A stretch of DNA of 64,000 bases. Origin: Fervidobacterium nodosum Rt17-B1. GTDB taxonomy: Bacteria > Thermotogota > Thermotogae > Thermotogales > Fervidobacteriaceae. Position 1 is the stretch's first letter. Every line of letters starts with the position of its first letter. A program made the position numbers and the translations under genes. The notes below the pieces were generated by a model. It was given only the letters and a program-made list of their open reading frames with translations. It made no database searches and was not told the DNA's origin. The stretch is taken from contig NC_009718.1 of NCBI RefSeq assembly GCF_000017545.1, positions 1,736,001-1,800,000 on the forward strand, written 5' to 3'. This document shows positions 1-9,151 of this stretch, one piece after another.

Positions 1-1
1 T

Positions 2-232
2 GTTGACACAGAGATCATTGAGGTTAACCAAGCTGATTTTATACATTCTGTTGTGATTGAACAGTATAAAGTTTATTCAATAATAAATAAGGAAAAAACC
101 CAAGGATTAACGGTAAATGAACTTGTTAAATTAACACTTGAGAAGATGTTTGAAGTATATTTTGATGAAAAGTTCAATGAAGAAGAATATGATATAGAGG
201 TTCATCCTGAGTTAACTGATTACTTTGTTTGA
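2..232 (+). CDS. 3' end of an unidentified protein (partial)
   Basis: An open frame runs in from the window edge and stops at TGA 230-232, giving the last 76 residues. The fragment is acidic and looks soluble, with an end such as HPELTDYFV. I recognise no motif and assign no function. A strong terminator follows within 15 bp, so this is the last gene of its transcript. Confidence 0.6.
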   Translation, partial: VDTEIIEVNQADFIHSVVIEQYKVYSIINKEKTQGLTVNELVKLTLEKMFEVYFDEKFNEEEYDIEVHPELTDYFV

Positions 233-245
233 TTTTAAAAAATAA

Positions 246-284
246 AAAACGGTCGGCTGAATAAAATCTTACACCGACCGTTTT
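246..284. terminator. Bidirectional intrinsic terminator
   Basis: An 11-bp perfect stem (AAAACGGTCGG 246-256 with CCGACCGTTTT 274-284) is followed by a T-run on the plus strand. Read on the minus strand it also ends in T-rich sequence. It separates the convergent upstream gene and the minus-strand ABC ATPase gene that ends at 300. Confidence 0.9.
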
Positions 285-299
285 GTTTTTTAGTATAAT

Positions 300-1370
300 T
301 TAATCTTCAGGTATTATCTTGGCTATATCTGGTACTATATCGATTTTTACTTCACTACCTTCGACTAATTCACTTTCAAATGGTGGAACAATTTTAATCA
401 TAACTTCACCAAACTCTGTGTCTATATAGTATTCGATGAAATTACCAAGATAAACCACAGTTTTGATTTTTCCACTTATTGGTCCTTCTTTTGATATCTT
501 TAACCCTTCTGGCCTACAACCTAATATATATTTTTCAGATTTGGCTGTTGGGAGAGCAGAAATTTTGTATGTTTTCCCTTTTAATCTTATCGTTGTTTCT
601 TCTTTTCCAATTTCAAGAACTTCAATTGGGAAGAAGTTGATTTTTCCTATGAATTCAGCTGCAAACTTACTTGCAGGTCTTTCGTATATATCCTCTGGTG
701 TGCCGATTTGCTCTATTTTTCCTTTATTCATTAACACGATTTTATCGGATAATGTCAAAGCTTCCGTTCTATCATGAGTAACATATATCGCAGTGATGCC
801 TACTTCTCTTTGTATTCTCTTTATTTCAACTCTCATCTGTTCTCTCAACAGAACATCTAAATTTGATAAAGGTTCATCAAAGAGCAATACAGATGGTTCA
901 ACTACAAGGGCTCTTGCAAGCGCAACTCTTTGTTGTTGCCCACCAGAAAGGCTTGATGGTGGTCTATCGCCAAACCCTTCTAAACCAACTATTTTTAAAA
1001 TGTTTTCAACCCTTTTATTTATTTCTTCTTTTGGAATTTTTCTCATCTTGAGTCCGTATGCTATGTTTTCTTTTACATTCATATGTGGAAATAATCCGTA
1101 GCTTTGAAAGACCATCGCGGTGTCTCGTTTCCATGGTGGAATTTCAACAACATTCGTATCATTTATCAAAATGCGCCCACTTGTAGGTTTTTCAAATCCA
1201 GCAATCATTCTCAATGTTGTTGTTTTGCCGCAGCCAGATGGCCCAAGTAATGTTACAAACTCACCTGGTTTGACTTCAAAACTTATATTATCAACAGCTT
1301 TTATTTCCCTACCCTTGTAGTCTTTGAATATCTTTGAGACACTTTCTATTTTTAAAGATACTTGCTTCAC
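300..1370 (-). CDS. ABC transporter ATP-binding protein, iron(III)/spermidine (FbpC/PotA) type
   Basis: This is the ATPase subunit of an importer of the FbpABC/FutABC kind. It has Walker A GPSGCGKTT (residues 43-51), Q-loop Q89, signature LSGGQQQR (141-148), Walker B VLLFDEP (161-167) and the H-loop His near 199. A TOBE-like C-terminal region (about 230-350) is typical of the subfamily, and 356 aa is the normal length. It lies directly downstream of the permease fragment at 1412 on the same strand. The binding protein that would complete the system is at 47.3-48.3 kb, beyond the 43.8-kb inserted block. Iron is inferred from the subfamily of the permease and binding protein; substrate is not shown by this subunit. 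The gene itself is intact, but its partners are broken. Confidence 0.9.
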   Translation of the reverse strand: MKQVSLKIESVSKIFKDYKGREIKAVDNISFEVKPGEFVTLLGPSGCGKTTTLRMIAGFEKPTSGRILINDTNVVEIPPWKRDTAMVFQSYGLFPHMNVKENIAYGLKMRKIPKEEINKRVENILKIVGLEGFGDRPPSSLSGGQQQRVALARALVVEPSVLLFDEPLSNLDVLLREQMRVEIKRIQREVGITAIYVTHDRTEALTLSDKIVLMNKGKIEQIGTPEDIYERPASKFAAEFIGKINFFPIEVLEIGKEETTIRLKGKTYKISALPTAKSEKYILGCRPEGLKISKEGPISGKIKTVVYLGNFIEYYIDTEFGEVMIKIVPPFESELVEGSEVKIDIVPDIAKIIPED

Positions 1371-1411
1371 TCTCTATTCACGCCCCTTCTATAAATGAAT
1401 AATCTTCTAGT

Positions 1412-2723
1412 TTACTGTACAATTGTTTTTTCAAGGTATTCGCTTTTTTTGACAAGAATTCTAAGTAGTCCAAATACTGTTAGTATTATTATTATGAGCA
1501 CTGAAGATAAAACACTTGCAAGTCCGAATCTTAAATTTTCGGAGAAATTGTATATTTGCATTGTTATGTGATACCACTTGGCTGAAATTAAGAAAACCAC
1601 AGCACTAACTGCTGTCATTGACCTAACGAAAGTGTAAGACAAACTTGAAATAAATGCAGGTCGTATCAGTGGTAAAATAATAGTTGAAAATACTGTTTGT
1701 GGGTTTGCACCTAAGTTTTGAGCGGCTTCCTCTATAGATGGATCTATCTGCTTTAATGTTGCAACTCCACCTTCTACCCCAACGGGTAATTCTCTAATAA
1801 CGTAATTTATTACAATTATTGCGGCCGTGCCTACTAAAATAATTGGTGGTTTATTAAACGCTATAACGTAACTAATACCTATAAGTGTACCAGGTATTGA
1901 AAACGGTAGTAATACCAATCCTTGCAAAATCTTCTTTCCTGGAAATTTCTTTCTTACGAATAAAAATGCGACAATCATTGAAAAAATACCAGCTATTGGC
2001 ATAGCAACACTTGCCAGTATAGTCGTATCTACAAGAGCATCCTTCCCTCTTTGGAGTGCTTCTTTTATATTTGCTGTTGTAAATGTGTAATCGATACCCC
2101 AATTTTTGACAAAGCACCCCATGAATATTGTTGAGTAAAGACCTATTAAAAAGAAAACTATAATATATACAAGCGTAGTTAAGAAAATTTTCGTTTTTGG
2201 GCTAACTATTTCAACTATTCTTCCACTTGGCTTGCCAGTTACTGTTACGTATGATTTTCTATTTACCACATATCTTTGCAAATAAAACGCTGTCAGTGTT
2301 GGTAGGAGCAACAGAAGTGATAATGCCGCACCTCTATCAAGTCTGTTCATACCGGTAACTTCAAGGTAAGCCGTAACGGATAAAACATTGAACTTACCAC
2401 CAAGCATCAAAGGATTAGCGAAATCAGCAACAGAATTTGTGAATACCAAAAGCCAGGAACTAAGTAAACCTGGAAGTGAAAGTGGTAATGTAATTGTTGA
2501 AAAAATTTTCCATCTACTTGCACCAAGGTTCATTGCTGCTTCTTCTAAAGTACTATCAATAGACTCCAGTACGCCAACCATGGTTAAATAAGCTATAGGG
2601 AACATACCCATCGTTTGTGCAATCACAAGCCCATCTAACCCGTAAATATCCCAGTTCATTTTTAATAGTTGCTTAGTTATTAATCCGTTTGAACCAAAGA
2701 GTAAAATTATAGATAATGTTAAT
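1412..2723 (-). pseudogene. Iron-type ABC transporter permease, C-terminal part (interrupted by IS copy 1)
   Basis: This is the C-terminal two thirds of a double-length FbpB-type permease with two BPD_transp_1 domains; EEAAMNLGAS and EEAAQNLGAN are the EAA-like loops that contact the ATPase. An internal ATG at 2659 gives a 415-aa open frame, but the reading frame stays open further upstream to the IS edge at 2723 (SLTLSIILLFGSNGL...), matching the family. The missing N-terminal part is at 46533-47351 on the same strand and ends in PVISP. Family members have about four further residues at this point (PFVV-like), so a few codons are lost or the IS edges are slightly ambiguous. Non-functional as it stands. 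Confidence 0.85.
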
Positions 2724-2759
2724 GAGCATTCCTGTAAGGAAAAATAGATTTTGAAAAAA

Positions 2760-2816
2760 GTATCGCCTCCTGATAATATATAATTACCCCATCACACTAA
2801 AATCAGGAGGCGATAC
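2760..2816 (+). promoter_or_regulatory. Hairpin sequestering the transposase ribosome-binding site
   Basis: A perfect 15-bp inverted repeat, GTATCGCCTCCTGAT (2760-2774) and ATCAGGAGGCGATAC (2802-2816), ends one base before the ATG. The 3' arm contains the Shine-Dalgarno AGGAGG. The 27-nt loop holds a TATAAT-like sequence. RNA entering from outside the element would fold and hide the ribosome site, while RNA starting in the loop would not. The same structure is at 25861-25917 and 44873-44929. Confidence 0.75.
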
Positions 2817-2817
2817 C

Positions 2818-4077
2818 ATGGAACAAAAGTATGTTAATCCAAAAGTTTCAAGAATTTCTCAAGACACTCTAATTGTCGGTATTGATGTTGCTAAAAGAAA
2901 TCATTGGGTTAGGATGACTGATTATCGTGGAATTGATTTGATTAGCCCTTTCAAGATTAATAATACCATAGATGGTATTAAAATGTTAGAGGAAAAAATA
3001 AGAATTATTAAGCAAAAGGAAGGGTTAAACAACGTAATCTTAGGCATGGAACCATCAGGGCATTATTGGAAGGTTTTAGCTTGGCAAATGAAATCTAACG
3101 AGCAAGTAAATTATCTTGTTGGAGTAAATCCATATCATGTGAAGAAAAGCAAAGAATTTGATGATAACTCACCTAGTAAAAATGACAAGAAAGATGCAGG
3201 ATTAATAGCCAAATTAATCAAAGATGGAAGATATTTCGATATGCATTTATCAAATGATGTGTATAGTGAGTTAAAAGTATTAACCACGACAAGGGAACAA
3301 TTAGTAAGTAAGAGAAAAAATTCAAAAAATATTGTAATAGCTATAATAGACGAATACTTTCCTGAGTATGAGAAGATATACAAAAACATATTTTCGGAAG
3401 GTTCGATGAAATTATTAAAGACCTATCCATTTCCGGAAGAGATATTAAGAGTTGGAGTAGAAGAAATAGAAAGTGTATTGAAAGAATCGACAAAGGGGAA
3501 AGACTGGAAAAGTAGGGCGCGGAAGATATACGAAGCAGCGAGAGAATCGGTAGGAGTAAGAGCAGGGCAAAAAAGTGCGAAAATGAAATTAAGGATGCTA
3601 TTGGAAGAAATAGAGCTATTAACAAGACAAATTCAAGAGCTAGAAGAAGAGATGAAAAAAATGATAGAAGAAACAGAAGAAGGGGAATATATAGAAAGTG
3701 TGCCAGGGATAGGAACGGTAATGACAGCCACGATATTAGGAGAGACAGGAGGGTTAAGCAGGTTTAAAAGCTGGAAACAAATAAGGAAATTAGCTGGATT
3801 GAACCTGTACGAAGAAAGTTCTGGAGAACACAAAGGAAAAACGCGGATAACAAAAAGAGGGCGGCCGTTACTGAGGAAAATAATATACTTGATGGCAAAA
3901 ACGGTGATAAGACATAACCGTGAAATAATGGAAAAATATTTAAAACTGAGGAAAAGAGAAAAAAATCCATTAAAAGAGACACAAGCATTGATAGCAATAG
4001 GATTGAAAATGATAAGGATAATATTCAAGTTAGTGAAAAGCAAGACAAGATATGAACCGGAGAGAGTATATGTATAG
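2818..4077 (+). CDS. IS110-family transposase (DEDD recombinase), copy 1
   Basis: A 419-aa protein with the N-terminal DEDD/RuvC-like domain (IVGIDVAKRNHWV near residue 20, NKDDKKDAGLIAKL-type motif near 120) and the C-terminal Transposase_20 domain (ESVPGIGTVMTATILGE near 293, followed by KLAGLN and KRGRPLLRKIIY). IS110 enzymes excise and insert DNA through a circular intermediate guided by a bridge/seeker RNA from the element's non-coding end. The protein is identical to copy 2 and differs from copy 3 at one residue. The start ATG directly follows the SD-containing hairpin. Base composition changes sharply in its second half, which becomes purine-rich on the coding strand. Confidence 0.95.
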   Translation: MEQKYVNPKVSRISQDTLIVGIDVAKRNHWVRMTDYRGIDLISPFKINNTIDGIKMLEEKIRIIKQKEGLNNVILGMEPSGHYWKVLAWQMKSNEQVNYLVGVNPYHVKKSKEFDDNSPSKNDKKDAGLIAKLIKDGRYFDMHLSNDVYSELKVLTTTREQLVSKRKNSKNIVIAIIDEYFPEYEKIYKNIFSEGSMKLLKTYPFPEEILRVGVEEIESVLKESTKGKDWKSRARKIYEAARESVGVRAGQKSAKMKLRMLLEEIELLTRQIQELEEEMKKMIEETEEGEYIESVPGIGTVMTATILGETGGLSRFKSWKQIRKLAGLNLYEESSGEHKGKTRITKRGRPLLRKIIYLMAKTVIRHNREIMEKYLKLRKREKNPLKETQALIAIGLKMIRIIFKLVKSKTRYEPERVYV

Positions 4078-4419
4078 GTGAGAAAGCCGGTCACCTCCAT
4101 TAGGAAAGTAACCAGGATACGAGAATAAGCAAACTCACCATACCTCAAATAGGACGAAGGAATGTGAGAGTGTGGAACAAACCAGGTGGGCATAAGAGGG
4201 TTAGTTTGAGGGAAAATGGTGGGGAAGTAGTTAAAAAAAATAATCTAAGAAGGAATAAAGCGACATAAAAATAATGAATTAATTCATTAAAGATAAAAAA
4301 TTAAAATTATTAAGATTTTAGATAAACTCTTTTGGAAAAGAAAGGGAAGTAAGAATTTTTTGAAAAAATAAGAAAAAACGTATTTCAGGAGGCTAATCAA
4401 AAATATTTCTTTGAAGAGG
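4078..4419 (+). other. Right non-coding end of the IS110 element, candidate bridge/seeker RNA region
   Basis: These 342 bp after the transposase stop are conserved in all three copies but hold no credible gene. The first part can fold (GGTGA near 4077 with TCACC near 4095). In the IS1111 branch of IS110 the guide RNA is encoded in the 3' non-coding end, and here the 3' end is much longer than the 5' end. Assignment as an RNA gene is inference from this geometry. Confidence 0.35.
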
Positions 4420-4421
4420 AA

Positions 4422-6044
4422 GTGAAAAGAATAGGTAGACCTACGAATCCACTCTTCGGTGAGACAGCTAATTACAAACCAAAGAAATTAGTCGTAGATA
4501 AAAGAGGCAATTTGTACATCGTTAGCGAAGGTACTTTTGAAGGAATTATACAACTTGATAAAGATGGACAGTTTCTTGGATACTTCGGTAGTAATACCGT
4601 TGGTTTAACATTTTTAGATAAATTCATAGATTTATTTTACACGAAAGAGCAAAAGGCAAAGTTGTTGAATAGAATTCCTAAACCATATACAAATATCACT
4701 ATCGATGACAAAGGTTTGATATACACCGTAACACAGAAGGAATCTGGTAATGCAATAAAAAGGCACAACACTATCGGTATAAATGTACTGTCAGCTTCTC
4801 GTGATAGAAAGATGATCGATGAAGATAATTTCATCGATATAGCTGTTGATAAAGATGGGAGAATGTACGCATTAACGGAAACCGGTTTGATTTACGAATA
4901 TGATCAGGAAGGTAACCTTATCTTTTCGTTCGGTGGACGCGCAATAGCAACTGAACGAAATGGACTCTTTTCCGTAGCTGTAGCTATAACAACTGATGAA
5001 AATGGGAATTTGTACGTGCTTGATAGAGAAAGAGGCCTTGTCCACATATTTGTACCAACAGAATATGCGAATATACTCCACAAAGCGTTGAATTTATATG
5101 AAGAAGGTAAGTACTTAGAAAGTAAGAAGTACTGGGAACAAGTAATGACCTATGATGGATATTCAAAGATCGCACACCATGGACTGGGTAAAGCATACTT
5201 TCAAGAAGGAGATTACAATAGAGCAGCTTTGCATTTCAAAGAAGCATTTTCACGTAGAGATTACTCCGATGCATTTTGGGAATTGAGGAATATGTTTTTG
5301 CAAAATCATATGGGGTTGATACTCTTTGTTTTCTTACTGATTATCATTCTATTCGTACTCATCGACTGGCTATCAAGAACCGGGAAACTTAGCGTAAAGG
5401 TAAAGGTAAAATCAAAGCTCATTTCAGATATTTTATACATGAAAAATATTCTAAAACATCCGTTAGATACGTTTTACTATATCCAAAAGAAAAGGCACGG
5501 TTCTGTGTTATCAGCTTCGATTATTTATTTGTTGTTCTTGATTGTTGTACTATTCGATTACTTCGGCAGGAGTTTTATATTCAATTTGAACACAAATGAG
5601 AGAAGTGTTGGGTTTGTGATTTTAACGGCAGCTGCACCAGTTGGATTGTGGGTCATATCTAATTGGCTTGTGAGCTCCATAAACGATGGGAAAGGAACGT
5701 TAAGGGATATATACATCTTCACCGCTTACACGTTCGCACCATATATACTCTTTCAACCGTTAGTCATTTTAAGTACGTATATACTCACATACAATGAGAC
5801 GTTCTTAATCGATTTTGCCTCATTAATTATCATATCGTGGGTTGGTGTTTTACTCTTTACTGGTGTAAAAGAGATCCACGATTACAACATCAGAAATACG
5901 ATAAAGAGTATTTTACTCACACTTGGTTGGATATTCGTGATGATTTTAATATATTCAATAGTATACATGTTGTGGGACCAACTAACGGAAACCGCTTTTG
6001 GTATAGTTCAGGAGGTGTTGTATCGTGTCAGGATTTCAAGGTAA
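4422..6044 (+). pseudogene. NHL-repeat/TPR/Yip1-domain protein, 5' end removed by IS copy 1
   Basis: The open frame starts at a GTG three bases after the IS edge, inside repeat structure, with no signal peptide, so the true N-terminus is gone. What remains has beta-propeller NHL-like repeats (KPKKLVVDKRGNLYIV, FIDIAVDKDGRMYAL, VAITTDENGNLYVLDRE; residues about 20-210) and a TPR-like pair (about 220-275). A membrane region follows with about five or six helices (about 295-530), resembling Yip1 domains. Its neighbours are a DUF5696-like protein and MalF/MalG-type permeases. This gene order is familiar from Thermotogales sugar loci, where it follows the solute-binding protein gene; that gene is absent here and was presumably upstream of the break. 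The gene overlaps the next by 20 bp. It might still be translated from the fortuitous GAGGAAGTG. Confidence 0.75.
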
Positions 6045-8304
6045 ATACAAATTTTTATTCACTATAATATACTTGCTTGTTGGCTATCTGTCTTTTTCTC
6101 AGGCGATAGGAAATGAATTCTTATCGAACAGGTTTACACGACCAGAGAAGTACGTAGATGTTAATTCTCCATTCACATTGGAAGGTTATACGAAGATAGG
6201 TGAATCAAGTGCTTTGGAATTATGGATCGATTTGAAAACAACATCGTTGAGGGTTGTCGATAAAAGAAGTGGATACATCTGGGGTGATGTCGTAACAACG
6301 CATGAAGCATTCTCTGAAATGAATGATACGTGGAAGGCAATAGCAAAGTCGATAGTTTTAATCGAATACTTCGATGATCGTGGTATTTCAAATGTGATTG
6401 GAAGTGCCGATGAAAGTGTTCAAAAAAGCTATAGTAGAGTCAATGATGGTATAGATTTTAAATTCAATTTCAAAAAAGTAGACATATCTTTCCTGTTGAG
6501 CGTAAGACTGAGTGGAGATAGAATTGTCTTTCAATTGAAGAATGGTACCATAAAGGAATCTGGAAAATACACGTTGGCTTCGGTTATCTTTGCACCGTTT
6601 CTTGGAAGTACAGTTTCAAATGAGATAGATGGATACGTGTTCGTACCGGACGGTCCAGGTGCGCTTATCAGATTTTCAAAGCCCGCTCATTATCTGAATT
6701 GGTTTGAAAAGAGGGTGTATGGTAAGGATTACGGTATCGATAACTTAGCTTCTGTCAACGACCTTCGTTCAAAAAGGCCAAATGATTTCTTACGTGAAGA
6801 ACCGTCGATACTTACACCGGTCTTTGGAATTGTTCATGGTGTTAAAAGAAACGCTATATTTGGTGTCGTGACATCTGGTAAAGAGTACTCTTCTATCGTC
6901 GCTTATCCAAGTGGTATATTAAGCCTTTACAACTGGGTTTCCGCAAAATTTATATACCGCCAAAAATACCTTCAACCAACAAGTCGCAGTGGTGCAGGTA
7001 TACAAGTCGCTCAGAAAGACATGAATAAATTCGATGCGAAACTTGAAGTATCGTTCCTAGCAGGTAACGATGCGGATTACGTTGGAATGGCAAAGTATTA
7101 CAGAGATAATTATCTCAAAAACATCTTGGTGAAAAAGATCGTCGGTAGCAACGTGCCTGTTGCAATCTCTCTAATCGCTTCCGATATTGAAAAGAGAGTA
7201 ATCGGTTATCGTACTATGCCGATAACAACGTTCAAACAGATTGAAAAGATAGTTAGCGAATTGAAAAATTCAGGGATAGGTAATTTGAAAGTGATAATCA
7301 ATGGATGGCAAAAAGGTGGAATCCACGGGAACAAGATAAGTAAGCTTTCTTTTGAGGATAGCCTGGGTGATATAGACGATTTGATAAACTTTGTGAAGAA
7401 TGGAAAGAAAAATGGTTACGATGTATACTTATTAGACAATGTGACGAAAGTTACCGAAAAGCAGATCAATTTGAAAAAAGAAGTCGGGATAAACTTGTCT
7501 CAGTCGGTTATATACGAAGATAGGGATAATAGGGAACTCTGGATTTACAGAAGTTATTATACAAACATCGTACTTGCAAGCCAGTACGTTTCTGAGAAAC
7601 TCACAAAGCTGAGCGAAAAGGGAATTTCAAATTTTGCACTTAACGAATATGGTTCGAAGTTGTACGGTGATTTGAAATACGGACATGAATTTTTTAGAAG
7701 TGATGCGTTGAAACTTGTTGAAAGAACACTTGAAAACATTTCGAAAAAGACAGATAGCCTATATCTTTCAAATCCTAACGATTACACATGGAAGTACGTT
7801 GATGGTATCTTAGATATTCCAATGAATTGCAGCCAATACCTCTTTGAAACAGACACTGTACCGTTTTTACAGATCGTTTTGAGTGGTAGTATAGATTACT
7901 TCGCACCTTACGTAAATAATAGTTTCTTTTCACGAATAGATATACTCAAGATGATAGAATACGGCGCATTGCCATCTTTCTTATTAACATGGGTTGATAA
8001 CTATTTGATAAAGAAGACTCCACTTTGGGATTATCCATCAACAAAATACGAAGACTGGAAAGTAAAAATTACCGAAATTTACAAGGAAGTTAGTGATGCT
8101 TTGAAAAATGTTCGCGGATCAAAGATAATTGACAGGTTTGTAGTTGAACCGGGAATCATCGTCGTAAGTTACAATAATGGAAAATCGATCGTTGTTAATT
8201 ACACATCAAAGACTTACATTCTAAACGATCAGAAAATTAAACCACAATCGTGGATAGTAACTAATTCAAATTCTATAAACGTTGGAGTTGGTCAAAATGA
8301 GTAA
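6025..8304 (+). CDS. Secreted DUF5696-like protein of the sugar-uptake locus
   Basis: A 759-aa protein with an N-terminal signal/anchor (about residues 8-28: KFLFTIIYLLVGYLSFSQA). The GTG start is chosen for the AGGAGGT ribosome site 8 bp upstream, and it overlaps the preceding gene. The body has beta-rich segments followed by a region that looks like a (beta/alpha)8 barrel (about 370-640), as in the DUF5696 proteins encoded beside carbohydrate ABC transporters. No catalytic residues can be assigned. Position between the NHL protein and two permeases indicates a role outside the cell in capture or processing of a beta-glucan. The DUF assignment is from memory of family context and should be treated as probable. 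Confidence 0.65.
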   Translation: MSGFQGKYKFLFTIIYLLVGYLSFSQAIGNEFLSNRFTRPEKYVDVNSPFTLEGYTKIGESSALELWIDLKTTSLRVVDKRSGYIWGDVVTTHEAFSEMNDTWKAIAKSIVLIEYFDDRGISNVIGSADESVQKSYSRVNDGIDFKFNFKKVDISFLLSVRLSGDRIVFQLKNGTIKESGKYTLASVIFAPFLGSTVSNEIDGYVFVPDGPGALIRFSKPAHYLNWFEKRVYGKDYGIDNLASVNDLRSKRPNDFLREEPSILTPVFGIVHGVKRNAIFGVVTSGKEYSSIVAYPSGILSLYNWVSAKFIYRQKYLQPTSRSGAGIQVAQKDMNKFDAKLEVSFLAGNDADYVGMAKYYRDNYLKNILVKKIVGSNVPVAISLIASDIEKRVIGYRTMPITTFKQIEKIVSELKNSGIGNLKVIINGWQKGGIHGNKISKLSFEDSLGDIDDLINFVKNGKKNGYDVYLLDNVTKVTEKQINLKKEVGINLSQSVIYEDRDNRELWIYRSYYTNIVLASQYVSEKLTKLSEKGISNFALNEYGSKLYGDLKYGHEFFRSDALKLVERTLENISKKTDSLYLSNPNDYTWKYVDGILDIPMNCSQYLFETDTVPFLQIVLSGSIDYFAPYVNNSFFSRIDILKMIEYGALPSFLLTWVDNYLIKKTPLWDYPSTKYEDWKVKITEIYKEVSDALKNVRGSKIIDRFVVEPGIIVVSYNNGKSIVVNYTSKTYILNDQKIKPQSWIVTNSNSINVGVGQNE

Positions 8305-9151
8305 GAAAAGACGTATGAGAAAAGCTTTGGCTGGATATTTGTATATCTCACCATGGATAATAGGTTTCCTAATATTCACAGCCTATCCATTTTTCTATTC
8401 GCTGTATCTGAGCTTTTTCAACGTAAATTTCACAGTTGAAGGTATAAAGGCAACTTTTGTTGGTTTGAAACATTATATCTATGCATTCAAGACAGATCCA
8501 TCGTTTCCAATAAATTTTTGGAATACGTTATTAAGTATTGTATTGTCAACACCGTTGATTCTCGTATTTTCACTCGTTGTAGCGATATTGTTGAATAACA
8601 AATTGAAAGCAAGGGCATTTTTCAGGCTTTTGTATTTCTTACCTGTAGTCATAATAAGTGGACCTGTTATATCTGAACTTGTGGCAAACAACGCAGCACA
8701 AATTGTCGATCCGAGAAAATATTTTATATACAACTTCTTTACACTCCTTCCCAATACGATAAGTTATCCGTTTATTTATATGTTCAACAACTTGGTGCTT
8801 ATTTTGTGGTTCTCTGGTGTGCAGATACTATTTTTCTTGGCAGGTCTTCAAAAAATTAGTGGAAGCATCTATGAAGCAGCGAAGATAGACGGAGCAAATA
8901 GTTGGGTGATCTTTTGGAAGATAACATTACCATTGATAAAACCATTTGTACTGATAAATGCGATTTACACGATAGTTGATCTAGCTTCTTTCGCAAATAA
9001 TCCTGTGAACACGAGTATAACTCAGAGGATGTTTGATATAGACAAGCCTTATTCATACTCATCAGCGTTGTCTTGGATTTACTTCATCGCTGTGATGGTT
9101 ATAATAGGAGTTGCTTTTTTGCTTTTAAAAGAAGGGAGGAAGAATAAGTGA
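8297..9151 (+). CDS. Sugar ABC transporter permease, MalF/UgpA type
   Basis: A 284-aa membrane protein with about six helices and the BPD_transp_1 EAA loop (SIYEAAKIDGANSWVIFWKITLPLIKP split near residue 195). The ATG at 8297 is preferred over an upstream TTG because GGAG lies 9 bp before it; it overlaps the DUF5696 gene by 8 bp and the next permease by 4 bp. It pairs with the MalG-type protein that follows. No cognate ATPase or binding protein is in this window; a shared multi-sugar ATPase would be usual, and the binding-protein gene was probably lost or separated at the IS junction at 4419. Confidence 0.92.
   Translation: MSKKRRMRKALAGYLYISPWIIGFLIFTAYPFFYSLYLSFFNVNFTVEGIKATFVGLKHYIYAFKTDPSFPINFWNTLLSIVLSTPLILVFSLVVAILLNNKLKARAFFRLLYFLPVVIISGPVISELVANNAAQIVDPRKYFIYNFFTLLPNTISYPFIYMFNNLVLILWFSGVQILFFLAGLQKISGSIYEAAKIDGANSWVIFWKITLPLIKPFVLINAIYTIVDLASFANNPVNTSITQRMFDIDKPYSYSSALSWIYFIAVMVIIGVAFLLLKEGRKNK

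Larger units (their letters stand above)
2724..4419 (+). mobile_element. IS110-type insertion sequence, copy 1
   Basis: The boundaries are the maximal sequence shared with copies at 25825-27520 and 44837-46532: left edge GAGCATTCCTGTAAGG, right edge TTTCTTTGAAGAGG, 1,696 bp. It holds one transposase gene, a 94-bp left end with a hairpin over the ribosome site, and a 342-bp right non-coding end. There are no terminal inverted repeats and no obvious target duplication, as expected for the IS110 family. The left flank is the permease C-terminal fragment and the right flank is a 5'-truncated beta-glucan gene. These two flanks do not belong together, so the copy is a recombination joint rather than a simple insertion. 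Confidence 0.93.

Noticed and set aside
3633-4193. Long minus-strand open frame (186 codons) opposite the IS110 transposase, repeated in all copies
   Set aside because: It is a shadow of the purine-rich transposase gene: Ser/Phe/Leu-rich, without ribosome site or domain, and conserved only because the element is.
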